Shown: positions 1 to 6,679, numbered from the stretch's first letter. The stretch: DNA of 17,493 bases from Phycisphaerales bacterium UBA6054 (GCA_002429045.1 DIYM01000123.1:2634-20126), one strand, 5' to 3'. Made by a program: numbers and translations. The notes: generated by a model from the letters alone, not told the origin.

Positions 1-216
1 GTCACCAGCGGCGTGCGGCTCGGCACGCCCGCGACCACCACGCGCGGGTTCGGGGAGCCCGAGATGCGGCAGATCGCGTCGTGGATCGACCGCGTTCTGT
101 CCGCCGGCCTCTCGGGCGAGAGCGGTCTGGAAACCGAATCCGCCAAGGTCAAGAGCGAGATCCGTTCGCTGTGCGAGCGGTTCCCGCTCCCGCACGCGGC
201 CCTCGAGACGGCGTGA
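1..216 (+). CDS. glyA: Serine hydroxymethyltransferase, C-terminal fragment
   Basis: The last 71 codons of a gene that begins before the window. GlyA is a cytoplasmic PLP enzyme that interconverts serine and glycine while charging tetrahydrofolate with a one-carbon unit. The fragment opens with TSGVRLGTPATTTRG, the signature near the C-terminus of GlyA; its Arg (residue 6 of the fragment) corresponds to the substrate-carboxylate-binding Arg of the family. The helical tail continues with GFGEPEMRQIASWIDRVL, also typical. The stop TGA at 214-216 overlaps the GTG start of the next gene, which suggests translational coupling. The PLP lysine and the N-terminal domain lie outside the window, so I cannot say whether the whole gene is intact. 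Confidence 0.93.
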   Translation, partial: VTSGVRLGTPATTTRGFGEPEMRQIASWIDRVLSAGLSGESGLETESAKVKSEIRSLCERFPLPHAALETA

Positions 217-866
217 ACCCGGGCTTCCAGACCGAGCCGCCCGACGTGCCCGCCGCCGCGTCGCTGCGCGAGGGCGATGCCGGCTCCTTGCGCGACGGGG
301 GCGTCGTCGAGGAGACGCGGTTCTGTCATCGGCCGCCCGGCCCCGTTCGGGCCCGGCGGCTCTCGCTGCACGCGACCCGCGTTCGGGGTGGGGCGCTGGG
401 CGGATCGGAACTCCCCGGGCTGCGTCTGACCGACACCGCGTTGGAGGAAGCGGACCTCGCCGCGGCGACGTGGATCGATGTGCGCATGACACGGGTTCTT
501 CTGACCGAGTGCCGCCTGACCGGGTTTGACGGGCGGGGGGCGGAGATGAGGGACGTCCGGTTTCTCGGGTGCCGGGCGCCGGACATGATCCTCGGCGAGG
601 CGTCGTTCTCGCGGGTGCGCTTCGAGGATTGCCGCGTCGCGGGGCTGGACCTGTCCGGGGCGCGCATCGAGTCGTTGGCGCTCCGAGGTTGCGATGCCCG
701 CAACCTCAGGCTCGTCGGCGCACGGATCGGCATGCTGGACCTGCGGTCCAGCCTGATCGACGGCATCGCGATCGAGCCCGGGGGTGTGCGCGGTCTCGTG
801 ATCGACCCGCCCCAGGGGCCCAGCCTGGCGCGGGCGCTCGGGGCGCGGGTGCTCGACCCGGAGTGA
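213..866 (+). CDS. Pentapeptide-repeat protein with a regular cysteine ladder
   Basis: A 217-residue protein without a signal peptide, so probably cytoplasmic. Residues 1-45 are Pro/Gly/charge-rich and probably disordered. Residues about 48-198 are pentapeptide-like repeats of the A(D/N)LXX type (for example EEADLAAATW, VAGLDLSGARIESLALRG), the family that folds into a right-handed quadrilateral beta-helix. Cys sits at residues 100, 120, 140 and 160, and Ala at 110, 130, 150 and 170: exactly one residue per half-turn of a 20-residue coil. Known family roles vary (gyrase protection, scaffolding, effectors) and nothing here selects one. The start is GTG at 213, sharing bases with the glyA stop; an earlier in-frame ATG at 81 would lie deep inside glyA and yields non-repeat sequence. 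Translation is probably coupled to glyA. Confidence 0.85.
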   Translation: MNPGFQTEPPDVPAAASLREGDAGSLRDGGVVEETRFCHRPPGPVRARRLSLHATRVRGGALGGSELPGLRLTDTALEEADLAAATWIDVRMTRVLLTECRLTGFDGRGAEMRDVRFLGCRAPDMILGEASFSRVRFEDCRVAGLDLSGARIESLALRGCDARNLRLVGARIGMLDLRSSLIDGIAIEPGGVRGLVIDPPQGPSLARALGARVLDPE

Positions 867-879
867 GCGGGTCCGCTCA
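864..879. terminator. Palindrome spanning the stop codons of two convergent genes
   Basis: TGAGCGG-GT-CCGCTCA is an inverted repeat with 7-base arms. Its first three bases are the stop codon of the pentapeptide gene, and its last three are the stop codon of the minus-strand gene that follows. It could fold as a 6-bp stem with a 4-base loop in either transcript. No T-run follows on either side, so a role as a bidirectional terminator is only plausible. Confidence 0.35.
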
Positions 880-1221
880 GGGCTGCGGGCGCGAGGGGTA
901 CGTGTAGCGGGTGTCGATTCTGGTCGGGCCCCAGTTGAAGTAACCCTGAGGCGTGCGCTGCCCGTTCTCGAACTTGATGTACTCGAAGCGCCCGGACCGA
1001 TCGATGCGGTAGATCGTGTCGTCCGTCGCGACGTAGCGGTAGTTGTCGAACGCGGATTGCTGCGCGGGCTGGCGGTTCATGCCGCCCGCGAGCAGCCCGC
1101 CCGCCCCCGCGAGCCCGGCGATCGCGAGGGTCTTCCAGCGTGTGTTCGACCGTTCGAGCCGGTCGAGCCGGGCCTGGGTGCGTGCGGGGTGACTCGGTGC
1201 GGGCGGGGGTGTGGTGTTCAT
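877..1221 (-). CDS. Small single-span membrane protein, unknown function
   Basis: A 114-residue protein that I do not recognise. Residues 1-12 are Pro/Thr-rich. Residues 13-30 form a charged helix with possible coiled-coil character (QARLDRLERSNTRWK). A Gly/Ala/Leu-rich hydrophobic segment at about 31-48 is the likely membrane span. The C-terminal 60 residues are rich in Tyr and Arg (YRYVATDDTIYRIDRSGRF, GYFNWGPTRIDTRYTY) and look like a small beta-rich extracytoplasmic domain. The positive charges before the span would place the N-terminus inside. I chose the ATG at 1221; an in-frame GTG at 1257 would add 12 residues, and neither has a good SD. It converges on the pentapeptide gene with 10 bases between the stop codons. 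Its codon composition is like its neighbours. Confidence 0.62.
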   Translation of the reverse strand: MNTTPPPAPSHPARTQARLDRLERSNTRWKTLAIAGLAGAGGLLAGGMNRQPAQQSAFDNYRYVATDDTIYRIDRSGRFEYIKFENGQRTPQGYFNWGPTRIDTRYTYPSRPQP

Positions 1222-1285
1222 ACCCGATGATCCGCACGCGGCCGGCGCCGGTGACACGAAACCCGCACGAAAATGCCTGGCCCGC

Positions 1286-2299
1286 CTATTCGAGCATCTC
1301 GGTCGCTCCGGAGGGTGCCGCGGCGCGTGAACCGGCCCGATCGCGACGCGTGCGGCGTGCCCCGCGGATCGCGTCGGCTGTGAACACCGCGATCGCGCAC
1401 CAGATCAGCCCGAACGCGACCCACTTCTCGGGAGGGAAGTGCTCGCCGATCACAAGCGTCGCGACGATCAACTGCAGGCTGGGCGCGAGGTACTGCAGCA
1501 TGCCAAGCACGCTGAGCGGCAGCAGGCGGGCGGCCGCGGTGAAGCAGATCATCGGGACGATGGTGACGATCCCTCCGAGCACCATCAGCGCGGACACCCA
1601 CCCGGGCCCGTTGAGGAAGACCCCCCGTCCGTCGTGCTCGAGCCATACGAGCAGCGCGGCGGACACAGGCAGCAGCAGCATCATCTCGAACGTCAATCCC
1701 ACCGTCGGCCCGACGTTGGCACGCTTGCGGAGCAGCCCGTAGGTGCCGAAGCTGATCGGCAGGATGATCGAGACGAACGGGATCCGCCCCTCCGCCCAGG
1801 TCAGCACGGCGATCGCGCAGAGCGCGAAGACAACCGCGACCCACTGCGCGATGCTCAGACGCTCGCCCAGGAACAGGAACCCGAGCGCCACCGACACGAG
1901 CGGGTTGATGTAGTAGCCCAGGCTCGCGTGGCTGACGGTCCCGTTCGAGACCGCCCAGATGAAGAAGTACCAGTTGATCGCGATGAGCACGGTGCTGGGG
2001 ATCAGCACGCGCAGGCTCGTCCAGGCGGTGATCGCCCGGAGGAACGGCCCGAACTGCCTGCTGAACGCGAGCATTGCGAGCAGCACGGGCAGCCCGAAGA
2101 CGATCCGCTGGGCGAGGATCTCGAACGGGTCCGCGTTGCCCAGCCCGTCGTCGGTCAACGCCCAGAAGTACATGGGCACGATCACCCCCCACCAGCTGAA
2201 CGCGCCGAGCCCGAACAGATAGCCCTTGCGGAGGCCGGACGCTCGGGTCGGGTGCGCGGGCGTGCCGGCGCTCGGGATGGGCTCTTGATCGCTCGGCAA
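1286..2299 (-). CDS. rarD: RarD-type EamA-family permease (10 membrane spans)
   Basis: A 337-residue inner-membrane protein of the drug/metabolite transporter superfamily, RarD subgroup (named for the chloramphenicol-sensitive phenotype in Pseudomonas; the substrate is not settled). RarD hallmarks in order: FSWWGVIVPMYFWAL (about 34-48), EILAQRIVFG (60-69), NWYFFIWAV (109-117), ASLGYYINPLVSVALG (125-140), FLGERLSIAQW (143-153), SFGTYGLLRK (183-192), LGMLQYLAPSLQLIVA (265-280). Ten hydrophobic segments are visible; the basic tail from residue 312 (RGARRTRRDR) would be cytoplasmic. The only start codon that keeps the first span is TTG at 2299; it has no SD, but a -10-like element lies 8 bases upstream. 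The frame stays open far upstream, but that part overlaps the divergent transporter and is not protein-like. Confidence 0.9.
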   Translation of the reverse strand: MPSDQEPIPSAGTPAHPTRASGLRKGYLFGLGAFSWWGVIVPMYFWALTDDGLGNADPFEILAQRIVFGLPVLLAMLAFSRQFGPFLRAITAWTSLRVLIPSTVLIAINWYFFIWAVSNGTVSHASLGYYINPLVSVALGFLFLGERLSIAQWVAVVFALCAIAVLTWAEGRIPFVSIILPISFGTYGLLRKRANVGPTVGLTFEMMLLLPVSAALLVWLEHDGRGVFLNGPGWVSALMVLGGIVTIVPMICFTAAARLLPLSVLGMLQYLAPSLQLIVATLVIGEHFPPEKWVAFGLIWCAIAVFTADAIRGARRTRRDRAGSRAAAPSGATEMLE

Positions 2300-2365
2300 A
2301 CGGTGTGACTGTAGACTGTGCGTGCCCGCCCATGGAAGGAGCGGGCGTCTGGAGGATTCGCGGCC
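2300..2365. promoter_or_regulatory. Divergent promoter region between rarD and atoE, with leader hairpin and SD
   Basis: This short gap must hold the promoters of both divergent transporters. On the minus strand a -10-like TACAGT (2308-2313) ends 8 bases before the rarD TTG. On the plus strand TAGACT (2312-2317) could serve atoE. I see no convincing -35 for either. In the atoE leader, GCCCGC (2324-2329) and GCGGGC (2341-2346) can form a 6-bp hairpin that ends 4 bases before the SD GGAGG (2351-2355), which sits 10 bases before the ATG. The hairpin could modulate ribosome access, but this is speculative. Confidence 0.4.
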
Positions 2366-3772
2366 ATGATCGCCGGTCTCGGTCGAGGACTGTCGAGGGT
2401 GTTCAGCAAGACCGCGCCCGATCCGTTCGTGCTCGCGGTGCTGCTCACCGTGCTGACAGGCGCGCTGGCGTGGTGGTTCGGGTTTCGTGATCTGGACCCG
2501 AGCGTGTCCAGGATCTCGGCGGTCATCGACGCCTGGCGTGACACCGAAACGGGCATGTGGCGGTTTCTCGGATTCGGGATGCAGATGTGCCTGATCCTGG
2601 TGACCGGTCACGCGTTGGCCGAGTCCAGGCCGGTCGCCGGGCTCATCCGCCTGCTGACCGCGATCCCGAGATCGCCCGGCGCCGGAGCGGCGCTCGTGGC
2701 GGCGGTCGCGATGCTGTTCGGTCTGATCAACTGGGGGCTGGGTCTGATCGTGGGGGCGCTGCTGGCGCGGGATGTGGCGCGTGCGCTCGGGGCCAGGGGG
2801 GTGCGGACGCACGCGCCGGTCTTGGTCGCCGCCGGGTACGCGGGGATGCTGGTCTGGCACGGCGGGCTGTCGGGGACCGCGCCGATCAAGATGACCAGCG
2901 CCGCCGAGGCCGCGAGCGTTCTGCCGCCCGAGACGCTCGAAGCGCTGGGCGATTCCCCGGCGCTCCTCCTGAGCCAGACCGTGTTCTCGCCCATGAACCT
3001 GTTCGTCTCCGGGGGCTTGCTGGTGCTCGTCCCGACGCTGCTGGTGATGCTCACGCCGAAGGGCGACGACGGGCTGATGTGCATGCCCGCCGAGGAAGAG
3101 CTCTTCGAGGAGCCCCGCCTCCCGGTCCGCTCATTCCCGGATTTCCTCGAGCGGACGCCCTTCGTCCCGTGGGTGCTCGCGGTGCTGCTGATCTGGGCGA
3201 TGCTCCGGTTCGCCGGTTCCGGGAACGCGTCGTTCGGCGATCGCATGCTGTCGGTGGGTCCCAACGAGATCAACATGATCATGCTCGCGCTCGGGCTGAT
3301 CGCGCACGGCTCGATGCGTTCGTACGTCGCGTCCGCCGAGCGGGGTGCGCGCGGGTGCGCCGGTGTCATCCTCCAGTTCCCGCTGTACGCGGGGATCATG
3401 GGGATGCTGGCCGCCTCCGGTCTGATCGGCATGTTCTCGGATTGGATGGCGTCCAGCGCGACCGGGGACACCCTCCCGATCCTGACGTTCCTCAGCGCGG
3501 GCATCGTGAACCTGTTCGTGCCCTCCGGGGGCGGGCAGTGGGCGATCCAGGGCCCCGTGGCGCTCCAGGCGGGCCAAACGCTGGGCGTCGAACCGGCCAA
3601 GATGGTCATGTCTGTCGCGTACGGGGACCAACTGACCAACATGCTCCAGCCGTTCTGGGCGCTCCCGCTCCTGGCGATCACCGGCGTGCGGGCCCGCGAC
3701 ATCGTGGGGTACACCGCGATCGTCATGCTCGCGGCCGGGGCGTGGATGGCTCTCGGGCTGCTGCTGTTCTAG
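2366..3772 (+). CDS. atoE: AtoE-family short-chain fatty acid transporter
   Basis: A 468-residue polytopic inner-membrane protein of the SCFA_trans family (Pfam PF02667), expected to take up short-chain fatty acids such as acetoacetate or butyrate. The length matches the family. Visible hallmarks: FSKTAPDPFVLAVLLT (13-28), the glycine-rich FGLINWGLGLIVGALLARD (118-136), VWHGGLSGTAPIKM (163-176), VGPNEINMIMLALGLIAHGS in the middle, and the diagnostic NLFVPSGGGQWAIQGP (382-397) followed by YGDQLTNMLQPFWALPLL. About 12 hydrophobic segments can be counted. The start at ATG 2366 is supported by GGAGG at 2351-2355. An ato catabolic operon (CoA-transferase, thiolase) is not next to it, so the substrate is inferred from the family alone. 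Its stop shares the palindrome CTAG with the stop of the convergent HAD gene. Confidence 0.9.
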   Translation: MIAGLGRGLSRVFSKTAPDPFVLAVLLTVLTGALAWWFGFRDLDPSVSRISAVIDAWRDTETGMWRFLGFGMQMCLILVTGHALAESRPVAGLIRLLTAIPRSPGAGAALVAAVAMLFGLINWGLGLIVGALLARDVARALGARGVRTHAPVLVAAGYAGMLVWHGGLSGTAPIKMTSAAEAASVLPPETLEALGDSPALLLSQTVFSPMNLFVSGGLLVLVPTLLVMLTPKGDDGLMCMPAEEELFEEPRLPVRSFPDFLERTPFVPWVLAVLLIWAMLRFAGSGNASFGDRMLSVGPNEINMIMLALGLIAHGSMRSYVASAERGARGCAGVILQFPLYAGIMGMLAASGLIGMFSDWMASSATGDTLPILTFLSAGIVNLFVPSGGGQWAIQGPVALQAGQTLGVEPAKMVMSVAYGDQLTNMLQPFWALPLLAITGVRARDIVGYTAIVMLAAGAWMALGLLLF

Positions 3773-4449
3773 TTGTGCGCCGCGGCGTCGATGCCCAGCA
3801 GCCCTGGCAACTCGTCGAGCGAAGCGATCACGGTCTCCGCGCCGGCGTCGCGGAGTGCCGGCGCCGGGGTCATGTCTTCGTACGCGATGATCGGCATGCC
3901 CGCGTCGATCGCCGCGATGACGCCCTGCGGCGAATCGTCGATCACCAGGCAATCCGCCGGGTCGAACCCCATCCGGTCGGCGGCGTGCAGGAACAGCTTC
4001 GGAGACGGTTTCGGTTCGCCCACGTCGTCGGCCGAGAACACCAGCGGACGCGCTTGAGCCCGGAACAGGTCGATCAGGCCCGCGGACCTGAGCGTCGCTT
4101 CCATCTTGACGTGCGGCCCGTTGGACGCGATGCAGTACACCAGGCCCGCATCGCGGACACGCCGGACGACGCCCGCGGCGCCCGGGATCTCTGGCACGCC
4201 CGAGCCGAACGCCTCGAACATGTGGGCGCGGTAGCCCTCGATGAAGCCCGGGAACGACCGCCCGGCCCGCCGCTCGGCGCGGGCCTGGATATCGGCGATG
4301 TGCGAGCCCTTGATCTCGCGTGCGCACCGCTCGGGCGTCATCTCCCACCCGTGCTCGGTCAGCCAGCGGGCCAGGACCCGCTGGACGATGGGCTCTGAAT
4401 CGACGAGCACGCCGTCGCAGTCGAAGATGATCAGGCCGGGTCGTCGCAT
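3769..4449 (-). CDS. HAD-superfamily phosphatase, beta-phosphoglucomutase/GpmB-like (subfamily IA)
   Basis: A 226-residue soluble hydrolase. All four HAD motifs are present: motif I DCDGVLVDSE with nucleophile D10 and acid/base D12, motif II CIASNGP with S109, motif III with K147 in KPSPKLF, and motif IV VIDDSPQG with D171/D172. The helical cap between motifs I and II (about 18-85) marks subfamily IA, which includes phosphoglycolate phosphatase, sugar phosphatases and beta-phosphoglucomutase; the substrate cannot be told from the sequence. The tail after motif IV is ordinary. The start is ATG at 4449 with no evident SD. It follows the minus-strand membrane protein gene with a 19-base gap and is probably co-transcribed with it. 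Its TAG stop lies in the CTAG shared with atoE. Confidence 0.9.
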   Translation of the reverse strand: MRRPGLIIFDCDGVLVDSEPIVQRVLARWLTEHGWEMTPERCAREIKGSHIADIQARAERRAGRSFPGFIEGYRAHMFEAFGSGVPEIPGAAGVVRRVRDAGLVYCIASNGPHVKMEATLRSAGLIDLFRAQARPLVFSADDVGEPKPSPKLFLHAADRMGFDPADCLVIDDSPQGVIAAIDAGMPIIAYEDMTPAPALRDAGAETVIASLDELPGLLGIDAAAHN

Positions 4450-4468
4450 GACCGGATCATTGGCACGC

Positions 4469-5050
4469 TCAGGTGATCGGGAGGACGGGCGAGCCGGGCC
4501 AGAGCCATGAGAACACGACCGCGGTGAAACACGCGTAGATCGCGGCGTCGATGATGTCGCGGATCACCCAGCCCGCGGGCTTGCCGAACCAGATCCCGTT
4601 GATCACCCCGCCGAACGTGTACGCCAGGACTCCCGCGGTGCACGTGACCTGGAACACCTTGGACCATTCGGTTCCCGGCGCGAGGACGCTGCCCGCCAGG
4701 TACGCGATGCCGGTCGAGATCACGAAGAACATCAGGAGCGTGAGCAGCAGGTTCTTGAGCATGTTCGGCTGCCCCGGGAACACGTTGATGGTCACCCACG
4801 GGCCGCGCTTGTACCGGTCGATGATCTCGGGCTTCTTCCAGTCTTCCTTGTCGTGCGAGCAGGGGAGCATGTAGAACCCCGGCCCGAGATCCAATGCGTT
4901 GATCGCGGCGTCGGCGGCGTCCTGGTCGGGGACGGGGCTGACGTCGGGCTTGTGCCATTTGCTGGCGGCCCAGAGCACGAAGCTGGCGATGTGGCAGCCC
5001 ACCGCCGAGAACAGGATCGGTACCCAGAGGGAGGTCAGGTCGGTCGTCAT
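4469..5050 (-). CDS. Four-helix membrane protein, unknown function
   Basis: A 193-residue inner-membrane protein that I cannot assign to a named family. Hydrophobic segments lie at about residues 8-29, 98-123, 131-155 and 165-185. A soluble loop of about 65 residues between spans 1 and 2 carries the conserved-looking elements LGPGFYMLPCSHDKEDWKKP (55-74) and YKRGPWVTINVFPGQPN (80-96). Later motifs are GGVINGIWFGKP (147-158) and VIRDIIDA (162-169). The loop contains one Cys and one His (C64, H66). The start ATG at 5050 has a good SD, AAGGGG at 5058-5063, 7 bases upstream. It is followed by the HAD phosphatase gene on the same strand (19-base gap), and is separated from clpP2 by a terminator, so it probably has its own promoter in 5064-5096. 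Confidence 0.8.
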   Translation of the reverse strand: MTTDLTSLWVPILFSAVGCHIASFVLWAASKWHKPDVSPVPDQDAADAAINALDLGPGFYMLPCSHDKEDWKKPEIIDRYKRGPWVTINVFPGQPNMLKNLLLTLLMFFVISTGIAYLAGSVLAPGTEWSKVFQVTCTAGVLAYTFGGVINGIWFGKPAGWVIRDIIDAAIYACFTAVVFSWLWPGSPVLPIT

Positions 5051-5096
5051 GTCGGATCCCCTTGCGCAGAGTCGGAGCGTCCCCGCAGGATACCAG

Positions 5097-5127
5097 AAAA
5101 AGGCCCCGGTCCGCACGGCCCGGGGCT
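5097..5127 (-). terminator. Intrinsic terminator of the clpP operon
   Basis: Read on the minus strand, an 8-bp stem is made by 5120-5127 pairing with 5102-5109 (seven Watson-Crick pairs CCGGGGC/GCCCCGG plus one G-U), with a 10-base loop. It is followed by five T residues (the A-run at 5097-5101). It lies 24 bases past the clpP2 stop and just upstream of the next minus-strand gene, the right place to end clpP transcription. Confidence 0.8.
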
Positions 5128-5151
5128 TCGGGTGGTTTCACGGTGGGTCGG

Positions 5152-5799
5152 TCAGTCCTCGGCTTTGGGCATGGACTCGAGCACGCGGTCGATCAGGCCG
5201 TACTCGACCATCTCCTTGTCGTCGAGCCAGAGGTTGCGGTCGCAGTCGCTGTGGACCTTGTCCTGGGTCTGCCCGGTGGCTTCGGAGTAGATCTCGTAGA
5301 GACGGTCGCGGAGGCGGAGCATCTCCTTGGCCTCGATCTCGAGGTCGGTCGCCTGCCCCTCCATCACGCCGGACAGGAGCGGCTGGTGCATCAGGTTGCG
5401 GGCGTTGTGCAGCGCATAGCGCTTGCCCTTGGCGCCCGAGGACGCGATGACCGAGCCCATCGACGCGGCCTGCCCGATGATGTAGGTGGACACATCGGGG
5501 CGGACGAAGTTCATCGTGTCGACGATGCCGAGCCCCGCGGTCACGCTGCCGCCGGGCGAGTTGACGTACATGTGGATGTCGGCGCTGGCGTCCTCGTTGG
5601 CCAGGAACAGGAGCTGGGCGACGACGAGGTTCGCCATCTCGTCCATGATCGGCCCGGTGACGAAGACGATCCGGTCCTTGAGCAGGCGGCTGAAGATGTC
5701 GTACGCGCGTTCGCCTCGCGCCGACTGCTCGACGACCATGGGCACGAGGGTGTTCGCGCCGGCGCCGAGCGAGTTCGTGGGGTTCTGAGAGATGTTCAT
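5152..5799 (-). CDS. clpP2: ATP-dependent Clp protease proteolytic subunit, second copy
   Basis: A 215-residue ClpP (peptidase family S14), the barrel-forming serine protease of the Clp system; it degrades unfolded proteins fed to it by ClpX, ClpA or ClpC. The triad is complete: S113 in GQAASMGS, H138 in NLMHQP and D187 in CDRNLWL. The spacings of 25 and 49 residues equal those of E. coli ClpP (S97, H122, D171). The oxyanion/handle element is NSPGG at 80-84. The N-terminal ~27 residues before RGERAYDIFS look like a short propeptide. The region after the His reads LLSGVMEG where paralogues have YGGITG, and the Asp is followed by the unusual NLWLDDKEM. The start is ATG at 5799 with a weak SD (GGAAG). 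It lies 98 bases downstream of the first clpP and ends before a terminator. Confidence 0.95.
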   Translation of the reverse strand: MNISQNPTNSLGAGANTLVPMVVEQSARGERAYDIFSRLLKDRIVFVTGPIMDEMANLVVAQLLFLANEDASADIHMYVNSPGGSVTAGLGIVDTMNFVRPDVSTYIIGQAASMGSVIASSGAKGKRYALHNARNLMHQPLLSGVMEGQATDLEIEAKEMLRLRDRLYEIYSEATGQTQDKVHSDCDRNLWLDDKEMVEYGLIDRVLESMPKAED

Positions 5800-5897
5800 G
5801 GGTCTTCCGTGCCTCTCGGCTCGCCCGCCCGGGCGTGGCGCCGGGCGGTGTGTTGATCGTGTGTGGGCCCGCGTCTTGCGGGACGCTTGGGTCTCGG

Positions 5898-6503
5898 TCA
5901 GCCGTTGTTGTTGGGGATGAGCTGCGATTCCTTCGGCGGCTCGCTGAGGACTTCGTCGACGAGCCCGTACTCCTTGGCCTCCTGGGCCGTGAAGTATTTG
6001 TCGCGCTCGGCGTCCTTGTGGATCTGCTCGCTCGACTGCCCCGTGTGCTTGGCGAGGATGTCGGTCAGAAGCTTTTTGCTCTTGATGATCTGCTCGGCCT
6101 GCAGTCGGATGTCCTCGGCCTGCCCGGTGATCCCGCCGTAGGGCTGGTGGATCATGACCTTGGCGTGGGGCAGGATGAACCGGCGGCCTTTCGTGCCGGC
6201 GGTCAGCAGGATCGACCCGCCCGAGTACGCCCGCCCGATGCAGTAGGTCGCGATGGGCGACGAGAGGAACCGCATGGTGTCGTAGAGCGCCAGCGTGTCG
6301 TCGACCGCGCCGCCGGGCGAGTTGATGTACAGGCTGATCTCCTGATTGCGGCGTTGGTTCTCGAGATAGAGCATCTGCATCATCACGCGCGAGGCGCTCG
6401 CGGGGTTGATCTCCCCGATCATGAACACGATGCGGTTCTCGAGCAGGAGCTCGTCGATCGTCATCTCGCGGGTGCGTTGGTAGCTGACGGAGGCTGAGGC
6501 CAT
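5898..6503 (-). CDS. clpP1: ATP-dependent Clp protease proteolytic subunit, first copy (Y-S-G-G nucleophile context)
   Basis: A 201-residue ClpP paralogue. The catalytic residues are S94, H119 (VMIHQP) and D168 (AERDKYF), with the canonical 25- and 49-residue spacings. NSPGG lies at 61-65, and the start of the handle region at 130-150 is well conserved (GQAEDIRLQAEQI). The nucleophile motif reads GRAYSGGS instead of the usual GQAASMGA: the Ser is kept, but A-S-M is replaced by Y-S-G beside the active site. There is no clear propeptide. ATG 6503 has a very good SD (AGGGA, 6511-6515, 7 bases away). It is the first gene of a two-gene operon with clpP2. By analogy with two-ClpP systems in Mycobacterium and Listeria, the products may form mixed tetradecamers; that is inference. 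No clpX or tig lies beside it. Confidence 0.93.
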   Translation of the reverse strand: MASASVSYQRTREMTIDELLLENRIVFMIGEINPASASRVMMQMLYLENQRRNQEISLYINSPGGAVDDTLALYDTMRFLSSPIATYCIGRAYSGGSILLTAGTKGRRFILPHAKVMIHQPYGGITGQAEDIRLQAEQIIKSKKLLTDILAKHTGQSSEQIHKDAERDKYFTAQEAKEYGLVDEVLSEPPKESQLIPNNNG

Positions 6504-6580
6504 ACGTCCATCCCTGGGGTCTTCGCGCCCGATCATGGGTTCCCCTCCGGGAGATCGGGCGCTGGGTCGCGGCTTGTTGC

Positions 6581-6616
6581 CCCCCTCGCACGGGCCGATC
6601 GGCTCGCCCGAGGGGG
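6581..6616 (-). other. Long GC-rich hairpin in the clpP1 leader
   Basis: CCCCCT (6581-6586) pairs with AGGGGG (6611-6616), and inside it CGGGC (6591-6595) pairs with GCCCG (6606-6610). A 4-base bulge (6587-6590) lies on one side, and the apical loop is 10 bases. On the minus strand it lies about 78 bases upstream of the clpP1 start, between the proposed promoter and the SD. It has no T-run, so it is not a normal terminator. It could be an mRNA-stabilising or regulatory leader structure. Confidence 0.4.
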
Positions 6617-6652
6617 TATCCGGACATTCCATCGGCCGGATCGGGTCGGGGC

Positions 6653-6679
6653 ATGATACGCGCCGCGCGGTTCGCCCAA
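6653..6679 (-). promoter_or_regulatory. Possible clpP operon promoter
   Basis: On the minus strand, TATCAT (6653-6658) matches the sigma-70 -10 consensus at 5 of 6 bases. TTGGGC (6674-6679) upstream matches the -35 only in its TTG, and the 15-base spacer is short. The transcript would have a leader of about 140 bases containing the hairpin at 6581-6616. The rest of the 318-base gap between clpP1 and the metallophosphoesterase gene shows no ORF or RNA gene that I recognise. Confidence 0.35.

Noticed and set aside
2300..2860. N-terminal extension of rarD up to 2860
   Set aside because: It would overlap the atoE gene antisense, and the added sequence is Pro/His/Arg-rich without family similarity. 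RarD proteins begin near the first span.
2557..4398. A plus-strand frame of about 600 codons over atoE and the HAD gene
   Set aside because: It is a +2 shadow of atoE running into the antisense of the HAD gene, with no recognisable domain.
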